Assembly: GCA_016710235.1 (NCBI GenBank)
Contig: JADJLG010000001.1
Span: 1,229,501 to 1,293,500, forward strand
Length of the DNA stretch: 64,000 bases
Reading direction: 5' to 3'
From: Saprospiraceae bacterium
Lineage (GTDB): Bacteria > Bacteroidota > Bacteroidia > Chitinophagales > Saprospiraceae
The notes beneath the pieces were generated by a model that was given only the letters and a program-made list of their open reading frames with translations, was not told where the DNA came from and ran no database searches. Made by a program: the position numbers and the translations under genes. This document shows positions 54,701-61,795 of the stretch, piece by piece. The number at the start of each line of letters is the position of its first letter. The first letter of the stretch is position 1.

Positions 54701-55844
54701 AGTTTCAGATAGAAAATGTATAGACGGAATTAATTATAATAATGACATAAGATCTGCTACAGAATATTACCCTTTTGGAATGACAATGCCAGGTAGGGAT
54801 TCATCAGGATTGACTTTAGATTACGGATATCAAGGAATGGCAAAGGATAATGAAATTAAAGGTAAAGGAAATGCGTATTCTACAGAATACAGGCAATATG
54901 ATCCTCGGCTAGGAAACTGGAATACAGCTGATCCAAAAGAATTTTTATTTGAGAATATAACTCCTTACAATTTTGTATTTAATAACCCAATTGTAGGAAC
55001 AGATCCCAAAGGTGATTGCCCTCCATGTTGGGGTGCTGCTATTGGATTGGCAGGAGGATTGGCTGCAGAAGGTGTAAGTTGGGCTATAACAGGGAATGCA
55101 CCCGATCCAGCTGGAGCATTTTTGCGAGTTGCTATTTCAACAGGTGCTGGAGCTTTAACTGGAGGTTTATCCACAATAGAAACATTCAGTGGAAGTGTTA
55201 CAGTGACTGTAGGGCAAAGAGTTGCACTTGGTATTGCAATAGAAGTAGGATCTAATGCCTTACAACAAGAAGTTTCAGTAAATACTGGTGAACAAGATGA
55301 ATATTCTGGCACCCAATTAGTTCTTTCTGCGGCATTTAGTGGAGCGGGAAGTGCAATTGAATCAAGATTAGCAACAAGATCACTAGCTAGAGCAGAAGCT
55401 AGAGCCGCAGAATATGCATCAACAGTAGTCCAACCTCCTAGTAGATTTATTAGACCATCTGGCCATATTAGGAATACAGGTCTCCGTATTCAAGCTCGTG
55501 ATGCTCAAAGATTTGCAGATGACGTTTCTCGTTTGGTGTATCAACCAATGGAATCTTCTTGGGATGAGACAGCTGGGGCGGTTTACGACATAGCAGCAAA
55601 TGCTGCTCAAGCTGCAATGACAGCGGACCCTCGATCCTCAAGTACAGCTCCAGAAAGCCCTCCGGCAAGAAGTACTGCACCTTCAGCACCTAGAGAAGAC
55701 TCTTATATATTTCTGGGACTTGAGGGCTCAGGTGGTAGAATTTTGTCCAGAGAGCAATATCGAGCATATCAAAGCGCAAGACATGGTAGCTCAGGTGGTG
55801 GTGCGACTTTTTTTAATAGTGATGGTTCTGTTACAAGACAGTAA
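48729..55844 (+). CDS. Giant RHS-repeat protein 2 with core and variable C-terminal tip
   Basis: A 2371-residue exported protein: signal peptide (about 1-24, STCLLGQ), a DUF6443-like segment (about 300-365, VSFFDGTGKLRQTLTKS and YYDYHGRPVIQALPTP), a Cys-rich middle, many YD repeats (about 1400-1990; for example YRYDxxNRL-like units QYKYDQMNRLVQSMPNG) and the RHS core (about 2010-2097: TEYYPFGMTMPGR, YRQYDPRLGNWNTADPKE, NPIVGTDPKGD). A 274-residue tail follows with two Gly/Ala-rich hydrophobic segments and a Ser/Thr/Pro linker before GGRILSREQYRAY. The tail matches no toxin family I know. The start is ATG 48729; the frame is open back to 48549, but that would overlap gene 1 and bury the signal peptide. 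Confidence 0.9.
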   Translation: MKKVFILFVIFGELLTYSTCLLGQTLQQIGDGEHIMKISEMKSIGLGVQRFKDTVYNSDVVSKSGISSSLSEVKILESALVIGFVQQSLADPLAQLDHESSVSMLIKYKKWNRLTTVDSVRIQLSLNYNREQGKNYKAKDFYTIDSVAWAEVKIDTFRTNASWMDGSEQIKLSIQILGSESRTPRTGTAISDSFSLKVKKEFSYIKISFQEQAWASSYDLEWKFIDGYSSEPIQMDKNSTRININKNEYQIPMISSKAKFVARVRGRSIRPDKTTYIGRWSNISSPMSIEAEHIFEQDSKPWQYKTSYLENGIRADQVSFFDGTGKLRQTLTKSNVKGQHIIASESYYDYHGRPVIQALPTPVKPTEKLNVVGGTTGRSLPRTGTRIPTGGQIDRRFIPSGVDLSTGSSRSGSSAGSLFTEINTYLEDVPPLRFIPKLNTNESGEQYSAKDFDRDIPNCSDEILARKMSNNSGTAKYYSSNNDIADLHRDEIPEANGFPFMQVEYTPDNTGRIKRSGLAGEAFQIGSGKDTKYYYAIPSQTELTRLFGREVGDASHYTKQIVKNPDGQIYISYLNSKGQTIASALAGNKPENLEALPDQEIPIDVSYSITSEDHSFNYRQGTSHATKILFIETEGSDLKLRYQINPADVNLAVCAQNVCYDCPKTIVLRIKNSCGQSLMTKRIRIGPFNDGNISNCESSRNIPFDTTLTSLAVGEYHFSKHVEIDEEARKKYIEDFIQRDTACYNPPFTPALPCVNPTACIPCNFEVVDGLPIRLPSSNPLCSKNCLEANYNFDMLHFSMLAGDMRPGGKYGSMDLSSVDSFGVSMFNYLLVFDGFVYRKIPAFGYKDLDGATSWIDITDAAETDYILSSPPEQYKIENGRKYTIPQNIQSFELLKNVWKETWSELLVQFHPEFPLLQWNNKIVSSLHHDESMSKTSKFDAAVEKNYLRVDAGISVDWINSDPFFETASNPVKEDMINRLRQSSPMRDGSYLTIYESVVAQMFCNAPAYANASTMRSCVGENLGRLNSLSEEAKNFAWTTFRAIYQDAKQRIVDSLRNYAINTEFGTVPEGPRKNHLRLAICTGINVQGDCHNCSIATANPSLRYRYRKMQSCFSHSRCIRLDNIPLEGRTVDLNTAKAYADAKLMSSCGKSPQSVVFLAFLNSLVMDKWSSSNKFTGTDISLNDIPPVVIPEMMYSTFPNPSARNYRWSATISGNETFGTSAENKLKATIRDDRGVIQTEMEFKADSKFKWNKIKYFGCIDEHKKNKNIFHLKVFDYSNKVYTIELKLNDVLALKISYNPSYLSTLIGILKKSNLDKNLNEKNALCCLDHLFPEVEIKNKCEQSQQENRQDNLIAAKQARALMLKDSLKVIYTSRCLNGGEESCSLSTKQKSYYFTLFYYDLAGNLTKTIPPLAVRVATGAGTPNHDENLVTRFTYNSQNAKTSKTTPDGGTTKFVYDEVGRIILSQDPVLRASAEANYIKYDSRGRTVEGGTVQAFNNINTIMDAGRTTYSSYRRELDAVTTFKKDYTVTIYDVSTSDRNVLDKFKMKSQSNLRNRVAAVKSFSTGTNLQHAFYFDYDIAGNAREIIQDFANLQSIPGISADIVNNHRIKSIRYKYDVLSGKMNEVAYQEGYSDQFYRWYSYDADLRITSVKTGFSRWEPEIYKDIDARYEYYMHGPVARAVLGSENIQSLDLNYTINGWFKSLNSSSMDNGSSLPDQLSYSLNYFNQDYRGIGHPIASSLSGPSLYSGNISQINIWNKGLDNAERTHQYKYDQMNRLVQSMPNGRNEYRMDLSYDKNGNIQTLDRYDGRGNRFDQLRYQYDPSRKNRLNHILDNSRTRLSGNITDLATQSENNYQYDAKGRLTSDVSEGNIIYHWNNKDRLEQVESNLENLHFKYDALGSRVIKINSNDSEHKYKLLVNDINGNNAATYTLLIDSVVLNSFPIYSGSRIGLMQSNKKLLNNSKLNKWEQLRGSKVYELKNQISDANIQVSDRKCIDGINYNNDIRSATEYYPFGMTMPGRDSSGLTLDYGYQGMAKDNEIKGKGNAYSTEYRQYDPRLGNWNTADPKEFLFENITPYNFVFNNPIVGTDPKGDCPPCWGAAIGLAGGLAAEGVSWAITGNAPDPAGAFLRVAISTGAGALTGGLSTIETFSGSVTVTVGQRVALGIAIEVGSNALQQEVSVNTGEQDEYSGTQLVLSAAFSGAGSAIESRLATRSLARAEARAAEYASTVVQPPSRFIRPSGHIRNTGLRIQARDAQRFADDVSRLVYQPMESSWDETAGAVYDIAANAAQAAMTADPRSSSTAPESPPARSTAPSAPREDSYIFLGLEGSGGRILSREQYRAYQSARHGSSGGGATFFNSDGSVTRQ

Positions 55845-55874
55845 ATTATTTATAAAATATTACTTAGAATTAAA

Positions 55875-56091
55875 ATGAAAAAACCAAAATTCCTTTCCAT
55901 TCTGTCATTGATCATTCTTTAACAGCCTTTTCTAAATCTGAACCAAATGCAACGATACTTTTCGAAAAACAAAAACCATACTTTGACAAATTGATAATAT
56001 GGAATTTAATGATGGTCTAATGTCACGATTTTTTAAAAAAGATCAATTTTTATTGAGCTTTTTGATATTCTTTCATACACAAAAAATCTAA
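55875..56091 (+). pseudogene. Broken small secreted gene after the RHS tip
   Basis: The ATG at 55875 opens MKKPKFLSILSLIIL, a signal-peptide start, then hits TAA at 55920. Adding one T in the CTTT run restores the frame to LTAFSKSEPNATILFEKQK and on to PYFDKLI. A second shift near 55995 continues as EFNDGLMSRFFKKDQF and ends at TAA 56089-56091. The position right after the RHS C-terminal tip is where an immunity gene would be expected. Either two frameshifts have killed it, or homopolymer sequencing errors mimic them. Confidence 0.5.
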
Positions 56092-56259
56092 CCGGTTGTA
56101 AATTGACATAGAATAAGTAGATCGATGTTTTATTTTCTTTTGGTCTTATTGTATCCATCAGTAAACCCAAAATCCCCGTCAACAAATCCAGCTTAAACTG
56201 GAAGCAATTTGGCAATAGATTTACGGCATTATAATTAAATTGAAAAAAAAGTAATCTAT
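56092..56259 (+). other. Short spacer before the lipoprotein genes
   Basis: About 170 bp without a recognisable gene or promoter box of good quality. The three lipoprotein genes and the barrel gene follow in one direction with small gaps. Confidence 0.35.
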
Positions 56260-56703
56260 ATGAAAAAAATATTCATTCTTTTTAGCTCACTCCTACTTTG
56301 GAGTGTTATCTCCTGTGAGAAATCATCTTCAGACAATTCACCAAATGAATCAGGTTTTGGTACCATCACTTTTAAGTATAATGGACAAACTTGGTCTAGC
56401 CCAACTAATAAGTCTTTTATTCAAGATGGTTTACTTGGACTCAGTGCTACTAGGAGTTCTGATAATAGCAGCGTCAATATTGCTTTAGATGGATTTACAT
56501 CCAATAAAACATATAATTTCGCAGATGGGTTTTTCGCAACATGTAGTATTGCTAACAAAAATTTTGTAATAGAAGAGGGTGAAATTACAATTTCAAGTAC
56601 CACAACAGTAGGTGGCAAACCTATTGCGCATGGATCTTTTAAGGGGAAATTTATAGATCCAATTGTAGGTGGAGAAATGCAAATAACAGAGGGAACTTTT
56701 TAA
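56260..56703 (+). CDS. Small lipoprotein of the RHS module, first of three
   Basis: A 147-residue lipoprotein: signal peptide with lipobox VISC (Cys 19) followed by EKSSSDNSPNES. The mature domain (about 30-147) is a small beta-sheet with FGTITFKYNGQTWSS, SVNIALDGFTSNKTYNF and ISSTTTVGGKPIAHGSFKGKF. This is the pattern of small DUF6252-like surface lipoproteins, though the family is not certain. The next gene (20-bp gap) encodes a protein with a similar beta plan, so they may be related. The role in the module is unknown. Confidence 0.75.
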   Translation: MKKIFILFSSLLLWSVISCEKSSSDNSPNESGFGTITFKYNGQTWSSPTNKSFIQDGLLGLSATRSSDNSSVNIALDGFTSNKTYNFADGFFATCSIANKNFVIEEGEITISSTTTVGGKPIAHGSFKGKFIDPIVGGEMQITEGTF

Positions 56704-56723
56704 TTTTTTAATACCATATCAAT

Positions 56724-57266
56724 ATGAAAAATATATTCTTTTTTATTCTCGGAATAGTTATCATTTTGTCATCTGCTTGCTCAAAAGATGATAATAATAT
56801 CAATAATAATAATAACAATAATAATGGCAATACCAAGAAAGATACCGGTTACATTACATTTAAGTTGGATGGGCGAGAAGTCAAACTTGATCTGGCAGCA
56901 ACAGCTTGGTCGGACTCTACTTATGGAACAGCATCCATCGCAGGAACCCAAATAAATGGACCTGAATTATTTCAAATAGTAATTGAAGGCGTTGAATGTA
57001 ATGTTGGACAAAGTTATAATTTAGGTGACGAGAAGACTGTAAAAATAGCGTATTATTTACCAGATAAGAGTATGCCGTTTACAAATATCATAGTATTTAG
57101 ACCTGATAAGTTAAGCACAAGCTCAATGAAAGTGACAAAAAGAAAAATAGTTCCAATCAAAGGATATTATGCAATATCTGCTACATTTTCCGGTGTTGGA
57201 CTTGATCAAAATAATAATACCCATCAGATTACCGACGGCATCATTTATGATTCAAGATCAGAATAA
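56724..57266 (+). CDS. Small lipoprotein with poly-Asn linker, second of three
   Basis: A 180-residue lipoprotein: lipobox SSAC (Cys 19) followed by SKDDNNINNNNNNNNGN. CSKDD fits the Cys-x-Lys-(Asp/Glu)2 lipoprotein export signal described in Bacteroidota, so it is probably on the outer surface. A run of eight Asn comes from an AAT/AAC trinucleotide tract (about 56793-56825). The mature beta domain starts TGYITFKLDGREVKLDL and contains ATFSGVGLDQNNNTHQITDG. It resembles the previous lipoprotein in layout. Tract length could vary between strains without shifting the frame. Confidence 0.75.
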   Translation: MKNIFFFILGIVIILSSACSKDDNNINNNNNNNNGNTKKDTGYITFKLDGREVKLDLAATAWSDSTYGTASIAGTQINGPELFQIVIEGVECNVGQSYNLGDEKTVKIAYYLPDKSMPFTNIIVFRPDKLSTSSMKVTKRKIVPIKGYYAISATFSGVGLDQNNNTHQITDGIIYDSRSE

Positions 57267-57296
57267 AAAATTTCTAAATAAATAAAAATTATCATC

Positions 57297-58493
57297 ATGA
57301 TAAATTTAAATAAAATTGCAATTACATGTTTGGTATTAAGTTATGTGATTTTTACTTCATGCGAGAAAAGTGAAGACACAAAAATTCTAAATACCGAAGT
57401 GATCTCTAAAGATATAACTTCCAATCTTACATTAAAAAACAATGTAAATGGTGTGGATTATATTATTCAAGGCTGTATTGAATTAAGAGCTTCAGCAATT
57501 CTAACTATAGAAGCAGGGACAACTATAGCATTTTCTCAGAATAGTTGTTTGGATGTAAATGAATTTGCTGCTATAAAAGCTATTGGAACAGGAGCCAATC
57601 CAATTACTTTTACTGGCGAGCAACAAACCAAAGGTTTTTGGGATGGCATTAGTTTTTACAATAGCAATAATCTAGAAAATGTACTATCACATTGCATTAT
57701 TGAATATGCAGGAAATGCAAAAATAAGTACAGCAAGTAATGCAAGAAAAGCTGCGCTTATCCTTGGCAAGGAATTCAAAGAACCGGTGCGTATAAGCATT
57801 GATCATGTTACGATTCGTCATAATTTAAATACCGGTCTTTCAATTTATAATAATGCAATATTGAATAAATTTGAATATTGTCAATTGCTAGATAATCAAA
57901 ATTCAGTTGTTGTGTACGATCAATCGATCCAATATATGGATCCATTTATCATAGCAAAAGACAATCAGATAAATAATGTGCAATGGATTTTTAACACCTC
58001 AAGTTCAGTAGTAAATTCTGTATTTTCAGTAAAAGCAATACCACTAAGTTACCAATTGATCAGTAACTTTTATAAGATGGATGCAGGAGGAAAACTGACT
58101 ATTGAAGCAGGTGTAAATTTGATTATGTCCCCTTCTTCTGTAATATATGCTACCAAGGGAGGAATAATTGATATTAAAGGAACTAGTGCACAAAAAGTAA
58201 AACTCTCTGGAGAGTTCAACAATGTAAATTATTGGCGTGGAATTTATGCTGATAATGGAGGTAGACTCAACATTGATCATGCAGTAATTTCTGATGGTGG
58301 AGAAGCGAGTACGAATTTTGGTGGCATGGTAGCTCAGTCCCCAGATGGAGTATTGTATATTACAAATTCGACATTGAGTAATTTTTTAAAATATGGAATT
58401 GCATATTATGCTTCAAAGCCGCATAATGCAGATATAGAGACAAGTAATAGTTGTTCTGGAAATACAGGGATATCGTGTTTTTGGAAAAGATAG
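57297..58493 (+). CDS. Lipoprotein with right-handed beta-helix
   Basis: A 398-residue lipoprotein: lipobox FTSC (Cys 22) followed by EKSED. The mature part has coil-forming repeats typical of a beta-helix: ASAILTIEAGTTIAFSQ, ITFTGEQQTKGFWDGISFYN, VTIRHNLNTGLSIYNN, and later GGKLTIEAGVNLIM, NYWRGIYADNGGRL and NIDHAVISDGGEA. Two copies of the ...LTIEAG... unit show an internal duplication. Such lipoproteins in Bacteroidota are often surface polysaccharide or protein binders. It is 30 bp after the previous lipoprotein and 43 bp before the barrel gene. Confidence 0.75.
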   Translation: MINLNKIAITCLVLSYVIFTSCEKSEDTKILNTEVISKDITSNLTLKNNVNGVDYIIQGCIELRASAILTIEAGTTIAFSQNSCLDVNEFAAIKAIGTGANPITFTGEQQTKGFWDGISFYNSNNLENVLSHCIIEYAGNAKISTASNARKAALILGKEFKEPVRISIDHVTIRHNLNTGLSIYNNAILNKFEYCQLLDNQNSVVVYDQSIQYMDPFIIAKDNQINNVQWIFNTSSSVVNSVFSVKAIPLSYQLISNFYKMDAGGKLTIEAGVNLIMSPSSVIYATKGGIIDIKGTSAQKVKLSGEFNNVNYWRGIYADNGGRLNIDHAVISDGGEASTNFGGMVAQSPDGVLYITNSTLSNFLKYGIAYYASKPHNADIETSNSCSGNTGISCFWKR

Positions 58494-58536
58494 TGATATG
58501 CGTAATTTGAATTTTTAAATCTCCATAATAGATAAA

Positions 58537-60981
58537 ATGAAAAATTATTTTCTGCTTATAGTTTTCATCAACATATTTCTGTTCAGCATTTGTAGTAAAG
58601 GGTTTACACAAATTATTGCACCTGAAACATTGGCGCCCACTGATGTCTGGAATCAAACAATTAATAATGCAAAAGCAGTGAAAGTTTATATGATCGGAAC
58701 CATTAAAAATGATGGAGGTAAAGTTTTGGTGGAATTAAAATCAGAATCATTTTATTTGAAGCAAGGGATTATTCAACTGTCAAATACGTTTATCAAAACA
58801 TCTAAGACGGATTGGCAAGATCAGGATGCTAAACAAGCTGTCGTCGCTACTGGTAATTTTCCTAAGGGGAATTATACACTTTGCACCCGATTGATCGAAC
58901 ATGCCAATGATCGCGAACTAGCTAATCCATGTCGCAATGCTACAGTTGGGGATTTGATAAAGAGTCAAGGAGATAAGTCAAAATACAAAAATATCTCTGC
59001 ATATGGATCCGCATCTGTAGATTTTATGTACAATAACCCTAAACCAGTGTTTACTGAATTGCCCAATTCTTATCTTCGCATTGAGGCAGAACAAGGCTTA
59101 AGTGTATACTCATTTCCTATAGCCGGACAATTCCGATATACGACTGAAAAAACAAATTATAAGAAAGATGTTGATATGTTCACGTTGGCGTTTGATCGAT
59201 CAAGATTTGAGCGAAATGTGAAAGAATTGATTTTAAGGAAAGTTATAGAAGCACAACTAAAAAAAGTGAAACTCAATGAAGATGATTTGCGCACTTTGAC
59301 AGAATATGAAGATTTGGAATCGAAAATAAAATCCGTTGCACTTCAAAAAGTAGATCAGGAATTACAAAAGATATCAAGTGAACTGAAATCACTAGCACAG
59401 GAAAAAGTAACGGATGCTACATCCAAACAAAAAGCCGCTTTGCAAAAAAAATATAATCAATTGCTCGAGCAAAAACGAAAAACCGATAAATTGAAAAATC
59501 GATATATGCAATTAAAAGCAACCTATGATAAATGGATTACATCAGGACGTCTGGAAGAATTAAAGAAAATGGCCTATGAGCCACCACAATTTGATGATCC
59601 AAAGCAAATGTTATCCTTATTAAAACAATATGGAGCCTATACAGGAATGAATAAATTTTTGTTCAATATAAAAGAGTTAAGCATTGGTACAGCTTTTCCT
59701 TCCTACTCTCCATTGACCCTCAATGGAACACAGATATTTGGCGCCAATTTTGAGTGGAATCCAGGACTTTTTTACATTGCGGCTTCAGCTGGTAAAATTC
59801 ACTCTCCTATAACTTTTGCCACAGATTCATTGGCTGCCCAGTTCACTCAAAAAATGATTGGTATGAGATTGGGATTTGGGAAAATAGACGGTACTCATGT
59901 TTCCTTCAATGCCTTGAGATTTTTTGATGTGGATAGCAGTATTACTACTTCACAATTCCAAGAGTTTTACCCTCAAAATTCATGGGTAGGCTCTATTGAT
60001 TTTAATATTGGATTTTCTAAAAATAGAGTCGTTGAAGTGGGTGGTGAAGTGGCCGGCTTAATGCAAAATCATAATACGTACGATACGTTACAAGCTTATT
60101 ATTTGAACAACACCCAATCAAAGCTGACGAATCAATTGGAACCGAATTTGTCATCAAGTGCAGATTATGCCTACACGGGATTTGTCAAACTGAATTTGTT
60201 TAACAACAGATCACGGTTTATTATAGAAAATCAATATACCGGACCTGGTTATAAGCATCCGGGGGTGTTTGGCTTGTCAAATGATTTGATTCGATATTCT
60301 ACTCGTTGGGACCAGCGGTTGGGTAAAACTCAGAGTAAAGTCTCTGCTTTTTATAATCGAGATTTTGATAATATATCTGATTCGAAATCATATCAAACTG
60401 ACAGAAATGAGTTTGGTGTTGAAGCGCAGATCAATTCAAAATCTATTCCAAATATTCAAATACGCTTGAGTTTAGACCGTCTCAAAAGCAATTTCAATTA
60501 TTTCAACTCTGGTATTATAAATTTGGGGTTGAATAAAAGTTTTAAATTAGCTAAACATAGCATGTCGAGCACACAACTGCAATGCATGTATCTGCATACT
60601 ACCACAGATAGTGTTGCCCACAATATTAATACAATTTATGCTTTCATTCAACAAAATGTAAGTTTTAAATATGGTATATCCATCCACTTGACTGCACAAC
60701 TTTCTAACAATGCAGTGGCAAACCTCACGAGTCGAAATACAGGTTATCAACTGCTATTGGGAAAAACTCTCGCAAAGAAAATTAGACTCCTTGTGGGTTC
60801 CGGATTTAATACACAGAATACGAATCATAAATTGGCGTACACTATTTCATTGGATGGAGTTGTTTTTAAAAATTTTCAACTGAATGTAAGAGCATTTAAA
60901 AATAAATACTCCGAGTACCCTGGCGTAAATGGAAAGTATAATGAGACCTACGCCCAGGCTGGTATCCGATATTCCTGGTAA
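58537..60981 (+). CDS. Outer-membrane barrel protein with the module's N-domain
   Basis: An 814-residue exported protein. Signal peptide (about 1-24, SKGFTQ). The N-terminal domain (about 25-132) matches that of the protein at 41109: TDVWNQTINNAKAVKVYMIG against AQIWNCVIINAGNTTRRVYL, and FPKGNYTLCTRLIEHANDREL against LPNGMYTVCLTLFDAQTKAKL. A charged, coiled-coil stretch follows (about 225-345), then roughly 440 residues of alternating strands with Gly/aromatic turns ending in YAQAGIRYSW, typical of an outer-membrane beta-barrel with a C-terminal aromatic. No SusC or TonB plug is seen. It could be the outer-membrane partner or exporter of the RHS proteins; this is an inference from position and shared domain. 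Confidence 0.75.
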   Translation: MKNYFLLIVFINIFLFSICSKGFTQIIAPETLAPTDVWNQTINNAKAVKVYMIGTIKNDGGKVLVELKSESFYLKQGIIQLSNTFIKTSKTDWQDQDAKQAVVATGNFPKGNYTLCTRLIEHANDRELANPCRNATVGDLIKSQGDKSKYKNISAYGSASVDFMYNNPKPVFTELPNSYLRIEAEQGLSVYSFPIAGQFRYTTEKTNYKKDVDMFTLAFDRSRFERNVKELILRKVIEAQLKKVKLNEDDLRTLTEYEDLESKIKSVALQKVDQELQKISSELKSLAQEKVTDATSKQKAALQKKYNQLLEQKRKTDKLKNRYMQLKATYDKWITSGRLEELKKMAYEPPQFDDPKQMLSLLKQYGAYTGMNKFLFNIKELSIGTAFPSYSPLTLNGTQIFGANFEWNPGLFYIAASAGKIHSPITFATDSLAAQFTQKMIGMRLGFGKIDGTHVSFNALRFFDVDSSITTSQFQEFYPQNSWVGSIDFNIGFSKNRVVEVGGEVAGLMQNHNTYDTLQAYYLNNTQSKLTNQLEPNLSSSADYAYTGFVKLNLFNNRSRFIIENQYTGPGYKHPGVFGLSNDLIRYSTRWDQRLGKTQSKVSAFYNRDFDNISDSKSYQTDRNEFGVEAQINSKSIPNIQIRLSLDRLKSNFNYFNSGIINLGLNKSFKLAKHSMSSTQLQCMYLHTTTDSVAHNINTIYAFIQQNVSFKYGISIHLTAQLSNNAVANLTSRNTGYQLLLGKTLAKKIRLLVGSGFNTQNTNHKLAYTISLDGVVFKNFQLNVRAFKNKYSEYPGVNGKYNETYAQAGIRYSW

Positions 60982-60991
60982 TTGATATCAA

Positions 60992-61015
60992 TTTACTCCA
61001 TTAGATTGGTGTAAA
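60992..61015. terminator. Weak hairpin between converging genes
   Basis: TTTACTCCA (60992-61000) and TGGTGTAAA (61007-61015) form a 9-bp stem with one mismatch and a 6-nt loop, between the barrel gene (stop 60981) and the converging gene (stop 61017). It lacks a clear T-tract. Confidence 0.35.
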
Positions 61016-61016
61016 T

Positions 61017-61496
61017 TCACTTATAAATGTTGAATTCTGCAGATTGCGCTTCTTTTATTCTTTTATTTTTATTCTTGCTTTTTTCCTTCGTTTCGGATTT
61101 TAGAGCATTTGATTCTGCACTTTGTACTCCTGGATTCTCGTTTTGCGATTTTACTTTTTTTACTTTTGAATTGGTTTTTGACTGTTTTTTATTTACAGGT
61201 TGAATGATTGTTTTTGTGATCCCATTATCCAATATTGTGGGTTGTTTCCTTTTCGTGTGAAAGGCCGTTTTGCAAGCTTCATTGGCGAATACTGTCAATT
61301 GCTTACCATCCGAGTGAAAAATCGTCTTAATTAGACCAGTTTCAAAGATGGTGGAAATTGCGCCGTTCTGGTCAATACATGTTTGTTGTAAGTGAGCTAA
61401 AGGCATCGTGGCGATCACAGAAATGAAGAAGAAGCCACACATCTTGCACGATTGTCTAAATAGAATTTCAATTGAGCCAGAAGTATTATTTTTCAT
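61017..61496 (-). CDS. Hypothetical basic protein with three tandem 19-20 residue repeats
   Basis: A 159-residue protein of unknown function. A hydrophobic segment (about 18-33) looks like a signal or membrane anchor. Residues 50-107 hold three related units of about 20 residues (FETGLIKTIFHSDGKQLTV; FANEACKTAFHTKRKQPTI; LDNGITKTIIQPVNKKQSK), with KT and KQ at fixed places. The C-terminal third is very Lys/Ser/Asn-rich (KSKNKNKRIKE). It points toward the RHS module from the other strand. Whether it is functionally linked is unknown. The repeat is seen directly; no family is recognised. Confidence 0.6.
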   Translation of the reverse strand: MKNNTSGSIEILFRQSCKMCGFFFISVIATMPLAHLQQTCIDQNGAISTIFETGLIKTIFHSDGKQLTVFANEACKTAFHTKRKQPTILDNGITKTIIQPVNKKQSKTNSKVKKVKSQNENPGVQSAESNALKSETKEKSKNKNKRIKEAQSAEFNIYK

Positions 61497-61795
61497 TTTC
61501 TAATCGATTTTGTTTATAATGCTTGATTGTATGTGGAACAATGTAATTTCATATAAATATATCAAGCAAATGTAGATTGAATAGGCCCCTCTTTTACTTA
61601 GCTAATTTTAATAATGTGTTAAAATCTTTTAGAATTCCAGAAGTGTTTCCTGTGAATTTAATTAATATACCTCATCGGACTAGAAATTGCTGCATTGTTT
61701 TTTGAGCGGAACAGATTTCAATTTTTAAAATGAGGAGGATAAAGTTTCAGACGATCATCTATGCTCAGAATAGCAGCACTCATTTCATTGAAAAT
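61497..61795. other. Intergenic region, nothing recognised
   Basis: About 300 bp of AT-rich spacer between the basic protein and the ROK kinase. No gene, repeat or RNA is seen. Confidence 0.45.

Noticed and set aside
60979..60998. AATTGATATCAATT palindrome after the barrel gene
   Set aside because: It overlaps the gene's stop region and is AT-only apart from the centre; the neighbouring hairpin is a better terminator candidate.
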